A stretch of 64,000 nucleotides of DNA, taken from positions 38,511 through 102,510 of the forward strand of contig CAJUSK010000013.1 in assembly GCA_910589075.1 (NCBI GenBank), written 5' to 3'. Positions 7,706 to 17,191 of the stretch are shown in pieces. Source of the DNA: an uncultured Lachnospiraceae bacterium (GTDB taxonomy: Bacteria; Bacillota; Clostridia; Lachnospirales; Lachnospiraceae). Both the position numbers and the translations under genes were made by a program. The notes under the pieces were generated by a model. That model had not been told where the DNA came from and did no database searches. It saw only the letters and a program-made list of their open reading frames with translations. Every line of letters begins with the position of its first letter. Positions within the stretch are counted from its first letter, which is position 1.

Positions 7706-9409
7706 ATGAAAACAAAGAAACTGAGTATTGCAGCGCAGCTTTTTCTCTTTGTTTTAGGGTCGGCTGTCATTGTCGCAATGATTGTGGGGTGCGTTGCCTA
7801 CATCAATATGGGCCGTTTTCTGCAAAAGAAGTGTAAAGATGATGTGATGGAGATTGCATCCATTGCCGCAGAAAATGTGGACGGGGAAATCTTTGCAACA
7901 GCCATGAAAGGCGACGAGGCGGCTCTTTTGACGGTGAAAGACAGTCTGAGTTTTTTCCTGGTCGGCAATTCGGTTACTTATGTTTATACGCTTATGCCTG
8001 GGGACGGGGATTGGTTTCAGTTTGTAGTGGATACCGATCCGGACGATCCGGGAGAATATGCGGAAAACTATGAAGCCCAGGATGCCATGTTTCAGGCGAT
8101 GCAGGGCGCCCCTTCCGTGACACAGGATCCTTTTACCGATGAGTGGGGAACTTTCTACAGCGGATACGCGCCGATCTTTCAGGACGGAAAAGTGCTGGGG
8201 ATTGTGGCGGTAGATTATGAGGCTTCTTCCATACAGACATCCCTGAACAGCCTGATCCGCAATATCCTGTTTGCAGTGGGCGCGGCAGTACTGTTTGCCA
8301 CTGTGGCCGCTCTGCTCGTTGCAGTCAGAATGCGATGCAATTTTATCAAAGTAAACAACAAAATTCTTGAAGTGGCATCCGATGACGGGGATCTCACAAA
8401 GGTACTGAATATTACATCCGGCGATGAACTTGAGGTAATCGGAAACAGCCTGAACAGGCTGCTGGAAAAAACCGGAAATACGGTCAGAGAGATCAAAAGC
8501 GCATCCGGCAGCATTGAAGTGAAAATGGGGAATATCAATACACATGTGACAGATTCGGCGGCAAAAGTCAGCGGCATCAACGATACGATCCATTCCATGG
8601 CTGCTTCCTCCGAACAGACTGCGGCCTCTGCCGGGATGGTAGGAAATCAGGTGGATGGGGTATACCACAGTATCCAGAACATTGTTGAAACCGCTACGGG
8701 AAATACAACCGGCTTACAGGAAATCAACATGGTTTCGCTGCAACTGCATACTACGGCACAGGCATCCTATACTGAAATCGGCAAAAAAGTGAAAAAAATG
8801 GCCCGGTCCCTGCAGGATGAAAAGAAGCGCGGCGAAGCGGTTCTCAGGATTAAGGAACTTTCTGAAACAATTCTCCGGATATCGGATCAGACAAATCTGC
8901 TCGCCTTAAACGCCACCATAGAGTCAGCAAGAGCCGGGGAAGCAGGAAAAGGCTTTGCCGTTGTAGCGGGAGAAATCGGTACGCTGGCGGGCAACACAAA
9001 CGATGCTGCCAATGAAATCCAGACCATGAGTAAAGAAGTCGTGGAAGCCATTCATGGGCTGGATGCATTGGCCGAACAGATGCTTCATTTCCTGGAGGAT
9101 GAAATTTCGGCGGATTATCAGAAATTCGGGGATATATCACGTGGCTTTATGGAAAAGTCCAGCGGAATCAGACAGTCCATGGAACAGCTTCTTAAAAATA
9201 TGGAAGAATATGCCTGCGTACTGGAAGAGATTCGCAGTTCCATGGAGTCTGTGGGAGCATCGTCCCAGGAAAGCAGTGCGGAGATTATCCATCTGTCCGG
9301 ACTGTTGGCGGCCATAGACGAAGAGATGCGGAACATCCGGGCTGACGTTACGGAAACTTTCTCCGCGATTTCGGTTATGAGCCGTGAATTGAACAATTAT
9401 CGGGTATAA
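7706..9409 (+). CDS. Methyl-accepting chemotaxis protein
   Basis: The 567-residue protein has a membrane segment at about 10-32, an extracytoplasmic sensor of roughly 155 residues (Cache-like by its YVYTLMPGDGDWFQFVVDTD and GIVAVDYEAS ends), a second membrane segment near 188-210, a HAMP linker, and a cytoplasmic signalling helix. The hairpin tip that contacts CheA/CheW is clear at about 396-420 (NLLALNATIESARAGEAGKG). It would sense an external ligand and control flagellar or other outputs. GGAGG lies 11 bases upstream. No chemotaxis genes are adjacent, so it is an orphan receptor. Confidence 0.95.
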   Translation: MKTKKLSIAAQLFLFVLGSAVIVAMIVGCVAYINMGRFLQKKCKDDVMEIASIAAENVDGEIFATAMKGDEAALLTVKDSLSFFLVGNSVTYVYTLMPGDGDWFQFVVDTDPDDPGEYAENYEAQDAMFQAMQGAPSVTQDPFTDEWGTFYSGYAPIFQDGKVLGIVAVDYEASSIQTSLNSLIRNILFAVGAAVLFATVAALLVAVRMRCNFIKVNNKILEVASDDGDLTKVLNITSGDELEVIGNSLNRLLEKTGNTVREIKSASGSIEVKMGNINTHVTDSAAKVSGINDTIHSMAASSEQTAASAGMVGNQVDGVYHSIQNIVETATGNTTGLQEINMVSLQLHTTAQASYTEIGKKVKKMARSLQDEKKRGEAVLRIKELSETILRISDQTNLLALNATIESARAGEAGKGFAVVAGEIGTLAGNTNDAANEIQTMSKEVVEAIHGLDALAEQMLHFLEDEISADYQKFGDISRGFMEKSSGIRQSMEQLLKNMEEYACVLEEIRSSMESVGASSQESSAEIIHLSGLLAAIDEEMRNIRADVTETFSAISVMSRELNNYRV

Positions 9410-9412
9410 GAA

Positions 9413-9458
9413 ATGCCGCCGGGATCTGTTGTCTGTCCCGGCGGCATTCCTGGTTTTT
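9413..9458. terminator. Bidirectional terminator after the chemoreceptor
   Basis: ATGCCGCCGGGA pairs perfectly with TCCCGGCGGCAT around a 10-base loop, followed by CCTGGTTTTT on the plus strand. It separates the chemoreceptor from the convergent operon ending at 9497. Confidence 0.85.
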
Positions 9459-9496
9459 CAAAAACGGTTCTGTCCCATCGCCCCAGCTGGCGCTCT

Positions 9497-10246
9497 CTAT
9501 TTTCCTGCCGCCCAGCGCAGCACATTCCCCCACAGAACGCTGTTGTTCTCCGACTCGCAAAACGCTGCCGGCATCCAGTGCGGCGCGCAGTCGCTGGCCC
9601 AGGCAAATGTACGGCCTCTCCCGTACGTCCCCAGGGCAAGAATCGGATCTCCCTGCCAGGAAATAACCACATCCGCCTCCCGCTTTGCAACAAGTTTGTT
9701 ATATCCGAGTAATGGCGTCCACCCGGCATTGCAGCCGTTCAAAAGAGGGTGTTCTGAATCCGTTGTCTGCAGAATCAATCCTTCCGGATGTTCTTCCCTG
9801 TCGTCTTCCGCCAGCATTGTCACCGGCAAAATCTCTTCAATGGGTGTTCGTCTGTATCTTGCTTTCGCTTCAAAACCGGTAAAAGACATATAACCTCCCA
9901 TCATACCAAAAGCGCCGCCCTCCTTTACATAATCCGCAATCACTTGCAGCTTGTTGGGCGTAGTCTCGCTCCTGAAGAAGGTATCCGGATGCAGAAGAAA
10001 TGTATTCGCCCCCACATCACTGAGAATCACCACATCATATGCGCGCAGTTCTTCCACCTTTTCCGGAAAATGTTCCAACACTTCATGGGCCGGTATATGC
10101 GTAATCTCCGCCGCATCTTTCATAAATGCCCTCACCCGCTCAATTTCCGTCTGATACCCGCCGATGGTGAACTGGTCAAAGCCTTTTGTCTCTATGGTTG
10201 TAAAAAACCAGGATTCCCCTGCAAATAAAACCTTTACTTTTTCCAT
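9497..10246 (-). CDS. Putative class I glutamine amidotransferase-like protein
   Basis: The 249-residue product resembles the GATase1_like (DUF1355-type) family, seen in the N-terminal VLFAGESWF, the YDVVILSDVGANTFLL strand, and the nucleophile-elbow region EGGAFGMMGGYMSFTGF. The expected Cys of true amidotransferases is not present at the elbow: MGG replaces a GxCxG motif, so it is probably a non-catalytic or differently acting member. The C-terminal GRGRTFAWASDCAPHW is typical of the family. It is the last gene of the LacI-controlled operon, 16 bases after the M20 peptidase. Its role is unknown. Confidence 0.7.
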   Translation of the reverse strand: MEKVKVLFAGESWFFTTIETKGFDQFTIGGYQTEIERVRAFMKDAAEITHIPAHEVLEHFPEKVEELRAYDVVILSDVGANTFLLHPDTFFRSETTPNKLQVIADYVKEGGAFGMMGGYMSFTGFEAKARYRRTPIEEILPVTMLAEDDREEHPEGLILQTTDSEHPLLNGCNAGWTPLLGYNKLVAKREADVVISWQGDPILALGTYGRGRTFAWASDCAPHWMPAAFCESENNSVLWGNVLRWAAGK

Positions 10247-10262
10247 ACCTGTATCCTCCGAT

Positions 10263-11528
10263 TTATTTTGTCCATTCTCTGATCATTTCCATATAAGTTT
10301 CAATCGCCTGGAAATACTGTTCCACAGGCAGATATTCATTGACCACATGCGCATTGTGGCAGGTGCCCGGACCAAAGACCACAGTCGGTACTTTTGCTAT
10401 GTTTGTCAGATGTCTCGCATCGCATCCTGCCGTCATACCCGAAATCACACGCTTTCCTGTCACTCTCCCTGCGGCGTCCGCCAGTGTCTGTACAAGGGGA
10501 TCCTGAATATCCGTTTCAAAGGGCGGACAGTCCTGATACCAGGAAAAGGCTATGGGATGTTCTCTCAGCCATGCGTCTCCGGCGGCCATCAGATTGATAT
10601 GCGCTTCCACCTCTTTTACAATTTCATCTTTGTCCACCAGATGGCGGTTTCCATATTTGTCAATTTCCGAGGGGAAATATTCCACATCAAATTTCATGAT
10701 GCATTTTTCCGCCACAGTGGATGCCGCCACGCCCCCTTCTATGTAACCGATATTCATGGTAGGCGGCGCCAGAAGGGGATGCCGTCTGGTTGTCATCCAT
10801 TTTGTTTCCAGTTCCCGGATTGACTGGATCACCTTCACCATTTTTTCGATGGCATTTTCCCCAAATCCCCGCAGACTGGCATGAATGGGGCGTCCGGTAA
10901 TCTCCGCCGATACCAGCCACGCGCCTCTGTTGGCCGCAAACACTTCCAGGTTGGAGCCTTCCGCAATGATGGCGCCATCCGCACGATAGCCCCTTTCCAC
11001 ACAGGCCAGCGTGCCGTTACCGCCGCCCTCTTCATCCACCACAGATTCAATGATCACATCACCCGCCGGGCAAAATCCTTCGGCCAGCAAAAACTCCACC
11101 GCCAGTACAAGCGCGCTGAGTCCGCCTTTCATATCATCGGTTCCCAGACCATACAGGTTCCCGTCTTTTTCCGTCATCTGCCAGGGGTCTGTATGCCACA
11201 TGTCTAAATCTCCGGAGGGCATGGTATCCATATGACCGTTGAGAATCAGCGATTTGCCTCCTCCGCTTCCCTTGTAAACAGCCACCACGTTGGGCCTGCC
11301 CGCATAGCTGTGGCCCGAATTATATCCCGGATAATCTTTCATTTTCTCATTGTCCGGTTCGAAAACATCCACACTGCATCCCAATGTGCGCAAATATTCC
11401 GCCAGATACATCTGCGCATCTTTTTCCTGTCCCTCTTCCCCATGCCGTATGACAGAAGTGTCAAAGGCAACAAGTTTTTTCAGAAAAGCCAGACTTTTTT
11501 CCTGTTGTTCTTTTGTCAGTTTTCCCAT
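10263..11528 (-). CDS. M20 family metallopeptidase (ArgE/DapE type)
   Basis: The 421-residue protein carries the co-catalytic zinc motifs: HMDTM in LILNGHMDTMPSGD, the bridging Asp in GTDDMKGG, and the catalytic pair in VDEEGGGNGT. The lid domain is in the middle. Family members cleave small amide bonds (N-acyl amino acids, dipeptides, succinyl-diaminopimelate). AAAGGAGC precedes the ATG at 11528; the longer open frame upstream lacks a ribosome site. It lies 10 bases after the ABC permease, so it likely acts on an imported amide-bonded compound. The exact substrate is not readable. Confidence 0.9.
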   Translation of the reverse strand: MGKLTKEQQEKSLAFLKKLVAFDTSVIRHGEEGQEKDAQMYLAEYLRTLGCSVDVFEPDNEKMKDYPGYNSGHSYAGRPNVVAVYKGSGGGKSLILNGHMDTMPSGDLDMWHTDPWQMTEKDGNLYGLGTDDMKGGLSALVLAVEFLLAEGFCPAGDVIIESVVDEEGGGNGTLACVERGYRADGAIIAEGSNLEVFAANRGAWLVSAEITGRPIHASLRGFGENAIEKMVKVIQSIRELETKWMTTRRHPLLAPPTMNIGYIEGGVAASTVAEKCIMKFDVEYFPSEIDKYGNRHLVDKDEIVKEVEAHINLMAAGDAWLREHPIAFSWYQDCPPFETDIQDPLVQTLADAAGRVTGKRVISGMTAGCDARHLTNIAKVPTVVFGPGTCHNAHVVNEYLPVEQYFQAIETYMEMIREWTK

Positions 11529-11538
11529 AAGCGCTCCT

Positions 11539-12483
11539 TTAATCTGTATTTTTGATCCGGTCCAGGCCCACCGCAATGATGATGATGGCACCCTGCACAA
11601 TCAACTGCCAGTTTGTGGAAATATTGAGCAGGTTCATGCCGTTTGTAATAATCCCCATGATGAGGGCTCCCAGGAATGTACCCCATATCCTTCCCTTGCC
11701 TCCGGTCGTGCTTGTACCGCCGATTACGCAGGCGGCAATGGCATTCAGTTCCAGTCCGTCTCCTGCACTGGGCTGTCCGGAAAACATTCTGGAAGCAAGG
11801 ACAATCCCACCAATGGCCGCTGTAACGCCACAGAGTACATAAATGAGGATTTTATTTCTGTTCACACTGATACCGGACAATCTGGCCGCTTCGATATTGC
11901 CGCCGATGGCAAAAATACTGCGTCCGAATTTTACATATTTCAGAACCAGATAGCCAAGTATATAGCAGACAAACATAATGATAACCGGTACGGGCAAAAA
12001 GCCCACATAGCCCCTGCCGATGACCTTAAAGGAATCCGGCAGTCCGGTAACAGGATAAGAATTTGTAATTACCAGCACAACCCCTCTGGCAATATTCAGC
12101 ATACCCATTGTCACAATAAAAGACGGGATTCTGGCATACACATGGATGCCGCCGTTTGCAAATCCGCACAGTGCGCCCACGCCCATGGCCAGTACGATAG
12201 CGATCACCATGGGCAATCCGTCTTTCAGGCCCATCGTTACCACAATGCCTGCAAGAGCTGCAATACTGCCCACGCTCAGATCTATCTCCCCTGAAATAAG
12301 GACAAAGGTCATGCCGATGCCGATAATGGCGGTAATGCTGACCTGACGGATCACGTTGATCAGATTGTCAGGCGTAAGGAAGACAGGCTTTAAAGCAGTC
12401 AGACCAATGACAAGAATTGCAAAAATCCCCAGGATAGCCATGTCGTTCCAGTTCCTATTTTTGAGTGTTTTTTTATTTTCCAT
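11539..12483 (-). CDS. rbsC: Ribose-type ABC transporter permease
   Basis: The 314-residue protein has 8-10 hydrophobic segments and the BPD_transp_2 features: GEIDLSVGSIAALAG near residue 65 and the C-terminal NAIAACVIGGTSTTGGKGR, GTFLGALIMGIITNGMNLL. It forms the channel of a sugar importer with RbsA and RbsB. The symbol reflects the family; the real sugar may not be ribose. Confidence 0.9.
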   Translation of the reverse strand: MENKKTLKNRNWNDMAILGIFAILVIGLTALKPVFLTPDNLINVIRQVSITAIIGIGMTFVLISGEIDLSVGSIAALAGIVVTMGLKDGLPMVIAIVLAMGVGALCGFANGGIHVYARIPSFIVTMGMLNIARGVVLVITNSYPVTGLPDSFKVIGRGYVGFLPVPVIIMFVCYILGYLVLKYVKFGRSIFAIGGNIEAARLSGISVNRNKILIYVLCGVTAAIGGIVLASRMFSGQPSAGDGLELNAIAACVIGGTSTTGGKGRIWGTFLGALIMGIITNGMNLLNISTNWQLIVQGAIIIIAVGLDRIKNTD

Positions 12484-12535
12484 TTTTTATCCCCAGCCGC
12501 AGGCAACATGCCTGTGTTTTCATTTTCCTTTCCTA

Positions 12536-14041
12536 TCATTTTCCTTCGCTCTGTTCTCCTCCGGTGGCATAATACATGATCTTTTTCTGCGTGAGTTCCC
12601 CTTTGGACAATTCCCCTGTTATCTTCCCTTCATACATGACATAGACACGGTCACATAATCCGATGATTTCCGGCATCTCCGAAGAAATAAAAACAATAGA
12701 TTTGCCCTGTGCCGCCAGATTCACAATCATCTGATAGATTTCAAATTTCGCATTGACGTCGATTCCTCTGGTCGGTTCGTCCAGCACGATGATATCCGGG
12801 TCGCAGTTCAGCCACTTTGCCAGCACCACTTTCTGCTGGTTCCCGCCACTGAGAAATTTTACTTTCTGTTTCTCAGAAGGCGTTTTAATGAGCAGACTCT
12901 TAATATAGGAAGCACACAGTTCTTTTGCTTTCTTCATGGAAAATCTGCCGTTTTCAAAAGCGTTTTCCATCTTTGCCATAACGATGTTGTCCATAACGGA
13001 CAGCTCTGTCACCAGTCCCTCTTCCTTCCGGTTTTCCGGCAAAAAACCGATTCCATAGCGGATGGCTTCCCGCGGAGAGCGAATCCTGCACTCTTTTCCA
13101 TTGATATATACTTTTCCGCCCGCCTTTTTGTCCGCTCCGAACACGGCTTTCAGCGTTTCGGTACGACCGGCTCCCACCAGACCCGCAAAGCCCAGTATTT
13201 CCCCTTTTCTCAGCGTAAAGCTCACATCTTTCACTTCTTTGCCATTGTCCATGTGCTCTACACGCAGCACTTCTTCCCCTGTTTCATGCTTTACTTCAGG
13301 GTATACCTGAGAAAGAGAACGTCCTACCATAGATTCGATGATCTTGTTGGCTGTCACTTCGCTGATGTCACCGCCGGTTACATAGGTTCCGTCCCGCATA
13401 ACTGTATACGAGTCGCAGATTTCAAATATTTCTTCCATACGATGGCTGATATAAATCATTGTAATCCCCTGGCTGCGCAGTCTGCGGATCACGGAAAACA
13501 ATTTTTCCGTTTCGCTCTCTGTCAGCGCCGAAGTGGGTTCATCCAATATCAGGATTCTGGACTTTAATGAAATCGCTTTGGCTATCTCCACCATCTGCTG
13601 TTGGGCAACACTGAGGGAGCTGATTTTCTTTTTCACATCCAGTTCAATGTCAATCTGCCTGAGCGCTTCCTGTGCATCTGCCCGCATCCGCTTCCAGTCG
13701 ATGAGTCCTCTGCTTTTCGGCTGTCTGTCCAGAAAAATGTTCTCCGCAATGGTCAGTTCCGGAATCAGATTCAACTCCTGATAGATAATCGCCACACCCA
13801 GCTTTTCGGAGTCTGTGGTATTTTTAATATCAACCGTCTGCCCGTCGATCAGGATTTCCCCGGAATCTTTTGTATAGGCACCGGAAAGTATTTTCATCAG
13901 CGTGGATTTTCCGGCGCCGTTTTCTCCCATCAGAGCATGCACATGTCCTTTCGGAACGCCAAAGCTGATATCCTGCAGTGCCCTGACCCCTGTAAAAGAC
14001 TTGTTGATGTCTTTAAATTCCAACATATTTGTACTATTCAT
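12536..14041 (-). CDS. rbsA: Ribose-type ABC transporter ATP-binding protein (two ATPase domains)
   Basis: The 501-residue protein has two fused nucleotide-binding domains. The first has Walker A GENGAGKSTLMK, signature LSVAQQQMVEIAKA and Walker B ILILDEPTSAL. The second has a degenerate Walker A (GLVGAGRTET), signature LSGGNQQKVVLAKWL and IIVLDEPTRGID. This asymmetry is normal for the RbsA/MglA family. AAGGATGAG precedes the ATG at 14041, which defines the start. It powers uptake with RbsC and RbsB. Confidence 0.95.
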   Translation of the reverse strand: MNSTNMLEFKDINKSFTGVRALQDISFGVPKGHVHALMGENGAGKSTLMKILSGAYTKDSGEILIDGQTVDIKNTTDSEKLGVAIIYQELNLIPELTIAENIFLDRQPKSRGLIDWKRMRADAQEALRQIDIELDVKKKISSLSVAQQQMVEIAKAISLKSRILILDEPTSALTESETEKLFSVIRRLRSQGITMIYISHRMEEIFEICDSYTVMRDGTYVTGGDISEVTANKIIESMVGRSLSQVYPEVKHETGEEVLRVEHMDNGKEVKDVSFTLRKGEILGFAGLVGAGRTETLKAVFGADKKAGGKVYINGKECRIRSPREAIRYGIGFLPENRKEEGLVTELSVMDNIVMAKMENAFENGRFSMKKAKELCASYIKSLLIKTPSEKQKVKFLSGGNQQKVVLAKWLNCDPDIIVLDEPTRGIDVNAKFEIYQMIVNLAAQGKSIVFISSEMPEIIGLCDRVYVMYEGKITGELSKGELTQKKIMYYATGGEQSEGK

Positions 14042-14057
14042 AATCTCATCCTTTTTA

Positions 14058-14456
14058 TCAGAACAGACAGTCCGCTTCCAAAATAATATTGGCGTAAGGT
14101 GTAAATTCACCTGTACGGATGACCGCCTTTACATTGCGGGAAAGTTCTTTGACCTGGGCGTGGGGCAAAATCTCCAGAGGAAAGGCATCCCCTACCGTTT
14201 CCACCACCTTCTGACGCATCTGCGGACTTACCGTTTCCTGCTCCAGATCAATGATTCCCTTTGCAACCAGCATTTCTCCCATCACTGCCTTCAACACATC
14301 AATGAAAGCGGGAACTCCCTGTACCACTGCCAGATCAATCATCTTTACACCTTCCGGCACCGGCATGCCTGCATCTCCGATTAAAATCCGATCCTCATGA
14401 GCCAGCTCTGCCAGTGTTTTTGATAATTCTCCATGTAATAAACCGATTTTTTTCAT
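14058..14456 (-). CDS. rbsD: D-ribose pyranase
   Basis: The 132-residue product matches RbsD: MKKIGLLHGELSK at the start, IGDAGMPVPEGVKMIDLAV, and the C-terminal AVIRTGEFTPYANIILEAD with the conserved YANIIL. RbsD interconverts pyranose and furanose forms of imported sugar. AGGAG at 14464-14468 fixes the start at 14456. Upstream the frame remains open through a 99-bp tandem repeat, which is not part of the protein. Its presence suggests the transported solute contains a ribose-like sugar. Confidence 0.93.
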   Translation of the reverse strand: MKKIGLLHGELSKTLAELAHEDRILIGDAGMPVPEGVKMIDLAVVQGVPAFIDVLKAVMGEMLVAKGIIDLEQETVSPQMRQKVVETVGDAFPLEILPHAQVKELSRNVKAVIRTGEFTPYANIILEADCLF

Positions 14457-14474
14457 ATGTTTTTCTCCTATTCC

Positions 14475-14788
14475 AGTTCCGCATACGTCCTCCCAGCCCC
14501 TTTTGGGGATGGCTTTCCGTCCGCTTCCCGTCCGTAAATCCATCCGGGCCTGTCCGGACTCCTGCTGTTTCCCGGTTCCGCATACGTCCTCCCAGACCCT
14601 TTTGGGGATGGCTTTCCGTCCGCTTCCCGTCCGTAAATCCATCCGCGCCTGTCCGGACTCCTGCTGTTTCCCAGTTCCGCATACGTCCTCCCAGACCCTT
14701 TTGGGGATGGCTTTCCGTCCGCTTCCCGTCCGTAAATTCATCCGCGCCTGTCCGGACTCCCGCTGTTTCCCGGTTCCGCATACGTCCT
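14475..14788. repeat. 99-bp tandem repeat, three copies plus a partial one
   Basis: Units start at 14475, 14574 and 14673, with a 17-base partial copy at 14772. Copies differ at only a few positions. Each contains the palindrome CCCTTTTGGGG (CCCCTTTTGGGG in the first copy). The length is a multiple of three, so several frames on both strands stay open, which creates false long frames. It lies between rbsB and rbsD inside the operon and would be transcribed as a 300-base structured spacer. Confidence 0.95.
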
Positions 14789-14802
14789 GTTGTTTATAAA
14801 GA

Positions 14803-14823
14803 GCTGCCGTTTGTTACGGCAGC
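14803..14823 (-). terminator. Hairpin after rbsB
   Basis: GCTGCCGT and ACGGCAGC form a perfect 8-base stem with a 5-base loop. On the minus strand it is followed by TCTTTATAAAC, a weak U-tract. It could be a leaky terminator or 3'-stabilising hairpin that makes rbsB mRNA more abundant than the rest of the operon, as is common for binding-protein genes. Confidence 0.5.
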
Positions 14824-14899
14824 CCCTGTAATAGTTCGCTATCTGTTATGAAAGATTTTCAATGCACACAGGTATTACTACCTTGTCTGAACTGTTACA

Positions 14900-15931
14900 T
14901 CATTGCAGGTCTGCTGCATAGATGATGCCGTCCTTCGTATAAACGCCCACTTCCACACCGATTTCCGCTTCCAGTGTCTCACCGTTCAGCACTTTCGTAA
15001 CGCTTTCCACACATGTTTTACCCAGTTCTTTGGGGAACTGCATAATGCTGCCTTTATAGCATCCGTCTTCTGCGATTACATCCTGTTCTTCCGCGCTGGC
15101 GTCGAATCCGATTACACTGATTTCCCCTTCTCTGCCTGCTGCCTGGATTGCATCATATGCGCCCAGTCCTCCCTGGGCACTGTAAGAGAATACAAGGTCG
15201 ATTTCCGGATTGGCCATCAGAATGTCTTCCATGGTACTCATAAACGTCTCTCTTGTATCCGCCCCCTGCTCCGCAACCACTTCCACATTCGGCGCACTCT
15301 CTGCCAGCACGGCCTTGAATCCGTCGATTCTTTCGATTGCAGCAGAAGAAAGCGGGTTGGTCAGAAAGACAACTTTTGCATTCTCTTTGTCCTGTAGCAG
15401 ATTTTTCAAAGCCCATTTGGCAGCCAGTTCTCCGCCAAGGAAGTTGTCGGAACCGATATAGGTTTCAAATGTGCCGCTTTCCGGCTTCATGTCCACCGTA
15501 ATCACCGGTATTCCCTTTTCCTCTGCTGTCTCCAGCGCCGGCACGATTCCACTGCCGTCCACTGCATTTAAAATGATGGCATCCACACCCTGAGAGCAGA
15601 AATTTTCAACGGCATCAATCTGTTTCTGCATATCCAGCGCAGGGTCATTGAATACGATTTCATATTCGTCTCCTGCCGCCTCTTCAATCCCGGCTTTTAC
15701 ATCCTGGAAAAATTCATACTGTAATGTCATAAGGGATACGCCAATCACCTTTTTGTCCCCGCCGGATGTCTCCTGAGCCTCTGCATCCCCATTGTCCGGA
15801 TTTTCCGACGTTTCCCCCACAGTCCCATCGCCTGCAGGCGCTCCGCTCTCTCCGGCAGATCCTGCCGAGCCGCATCCTCCCAATACAAGGGCAGTTGCCA
15901 GTGTCAATGCAAGCAATACTTTCTTTTTCAT
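14900..15931 (-). CDS. rbsB: Sugar-binding lipoprotein of the ribose-type ABC transporter
   Basis: The 343-residue protein has a lipoprotein signal (LALTLATALVLGGCG, Cys at residue 20), an acidic, Ser/Gly-rich linker to about residue 55, and a periplasmic-binding-protein fold of the Peripla_BP_4 type. Typical pieces are VIGVSLMTLQYEFFQDVKAG, VDAIILNAVDGSGIVPALE and ISVIGFDASAEEQDVI. It delivers solute to RbsC/RbsA. It follows the M28 peptidase by 69 bases. Confidence 0.93.
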   Translation of the reverse strand: MKKKVLLALTLATALVLGGCGSAGSAGESGAPAGDGTVGETSENPDNGDAEAQETSGGDKKVIGVSLMTLQYEFFQDVKAGIEEAAGDEYEIVFNDPALDMQKQIDAVENFCSQGVDAIILNAVDGSGIVPALETAEEKGIPVITVDMKPESGTFETYIGSDNFLGGELAAKWALKNLLQDKENAKVVFLTNPLSSAAIERIDGFKAVLAESAPNVEVVAEQGADTRETFMSTMEDILMANPEIDLVFSYSAQGGLGAYDAIQAAGREGEISVIGFDASAEEQDVIAEDGCYKGSIMQFPKELGKTCVESVTKVLNGETLEAEIGVEVGVYTKDGIIYAADLQ

Positions 15932-16000
15932 TTTGTTTCCTCCTTCAGCATTCTGATTTTAATAGGAATCATTACTCCTGCCACATACACATTTGTAATG

Positions 16001-17116
16001 TCAGCCTCTCTTTTGAATCATTTTCATCCGTTCCAGTAAATCCAGCGAAAGCCTTACCATAACGGCCATATTGTCCAGTTTGCTTTCCTCATAAATATCT
16101 TTCGGAGAGTGCAGTATGCCCTGGTCATTAAAGGTAAGCATACATACCGGAATCCCTTTGTCAAAATAGGGTGCATGGTCGCTGCCTGGCGGGGGCGGAC
16201 ATTTATAAATGGCCTGAAAGGATTCCGGGCTGTTGGACAGGCATTGTCTGATTTTTCTCTCCACAGGTTCGGGACCGCTCCACACTTCCAGCACATTGTC
16301 CCTGCCCACCCCATCTATATTCAGCACAAATACCGCATCATCGTCTTTTCCCGATTCGCATCTCGCCTTCGAACCCTGCAAACCGAACTCTTCCCCATCC
16401 GTTAACAATATCTGAATTGCGAACTCACTGTCATAGTTCCTCAGCCGTCTTGCCAGTTCCAGTACGACTGCCGCCCCGGCGGCATTGTCATAAGCGCCCG
16501 GTGTGGAATATACCGTATCGTAATGTCCACACACAATGACCTTCCTGCTGCCGTCGCCAATGGTCCCTACCACATCAATGCAGTCTGCATTTTCCTTCCA
16601 CTCCGATTCGGCAAAGCCTCTGAACCGCAGCCCTTCCTCACATGCCTGCGCAAAAAAGTCTGCTTCATCCGCTCCCACAATAAAATGCGGAAGTTCACTG
16701 TCGCCGGTAAATAACATCTGGGGAATTGCCTCCCCATTGCCACGGACGGTTATGTAGGCCAGGATTGTTTCGTTTTCATCCACAACACTGTATCGGTCCC
16801 AGACATACATATCCCACACCCGGTTATGTCCTGCATACCTGAGCCTCCCCTCAAACCCGGCGGAGGTGCCGCTTCCCAGAAACAGATAACTCTCCAGAAT
16901 ATGTTCCCCATTCCCGTCCGTCTCCAGCTTCCATTTCCCCGCACTCCAGGCTCTTCTCTTATAAATGTCCCGGCAGGCATTGCCTGTAATCTCATGCAGC
17001 GTCTGTTCCAGATAATGGCTGCATTCGGAAAGCGCCTCAGAGCCAAAGGGTTTGGGACCCAGGTCAAGAATCCGTTTCCAGTTTTCCTTCATCTCCTCAT
17101 ATGTTTCATCATACAT
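16001..17116 (-). CDS. M28 family zinc peptidase
   Basis: The 371-residue protein has the M28 zinc ligands in order: CGHYDTVYSTPGAYDNAAGA (His and bridging Asp), LLTDGEEFGLQG (catalytic Glu and ligand Glu), NIDGVGRDN (Asp) and SDHAPYFDKG (His). A PA-like insert lies before the catalytic domain. Family members are aminopeptidases or glutaminyl cyclases. No signal peptide is seen, so it is likely cytoplasmic. AAAGGAAG precedes the ATG at 17116. It lies between the LacI gene and rbsB, so it should act on the same imported compound as the M20 enzyme. Confidence 0.88.
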   Translation of the reverse strand: MYDETYEEMKENWKRILDLGPKPFGSEALSECSHYLEQTLHEITGNACRDIYKRRAWSAGKWKLETDGNGEHILESYLFLGSGTSAGFEGRLRYAGHNRVWDMYVWDRYSVVDENETILAYITVRGNGEAIPQMLFTGDSELPHFIVGADEADFFAQACEEGLRFRGFAESEWKENADCIDVVGTIGDGSRKVIVCGHYDTVYSTPGAYDNAAGAAVVLELARRLRNYDSEFAIQILLTDGEEFGLQGSKARCESGKDDDAVFVLNIDGVGRDNVLEVWSGPEPVERKIRQCLSNSPESFQAIYKCPPPPGSDHAPYFDKGIPVCMLTFNDQGILHSPKDIYEESKLDNMAVMVRLSLDLLERMKMIQKRG

Positions 17117-17191
17117 CTCTCTCTTCCTTTCAATCCCGCCAGCGGTGGAACGAAAACAGGCCCGTTTGGTTCTGACCAATGCCGGAAAAAG

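Noticed and set aside
7754..8668. A 304-residue minus-strand frame
   Set aside because: It is the antisense shadow of the chemoreceptor gene with no coding features of its own.
14475..14788. Possible CRISPR array or a repeat protein
   Set aside because: The units are direct 99-bp repeats without unique spacers, and no cas genes are near. Frames are open on both strands only because 99 is divisible by three.
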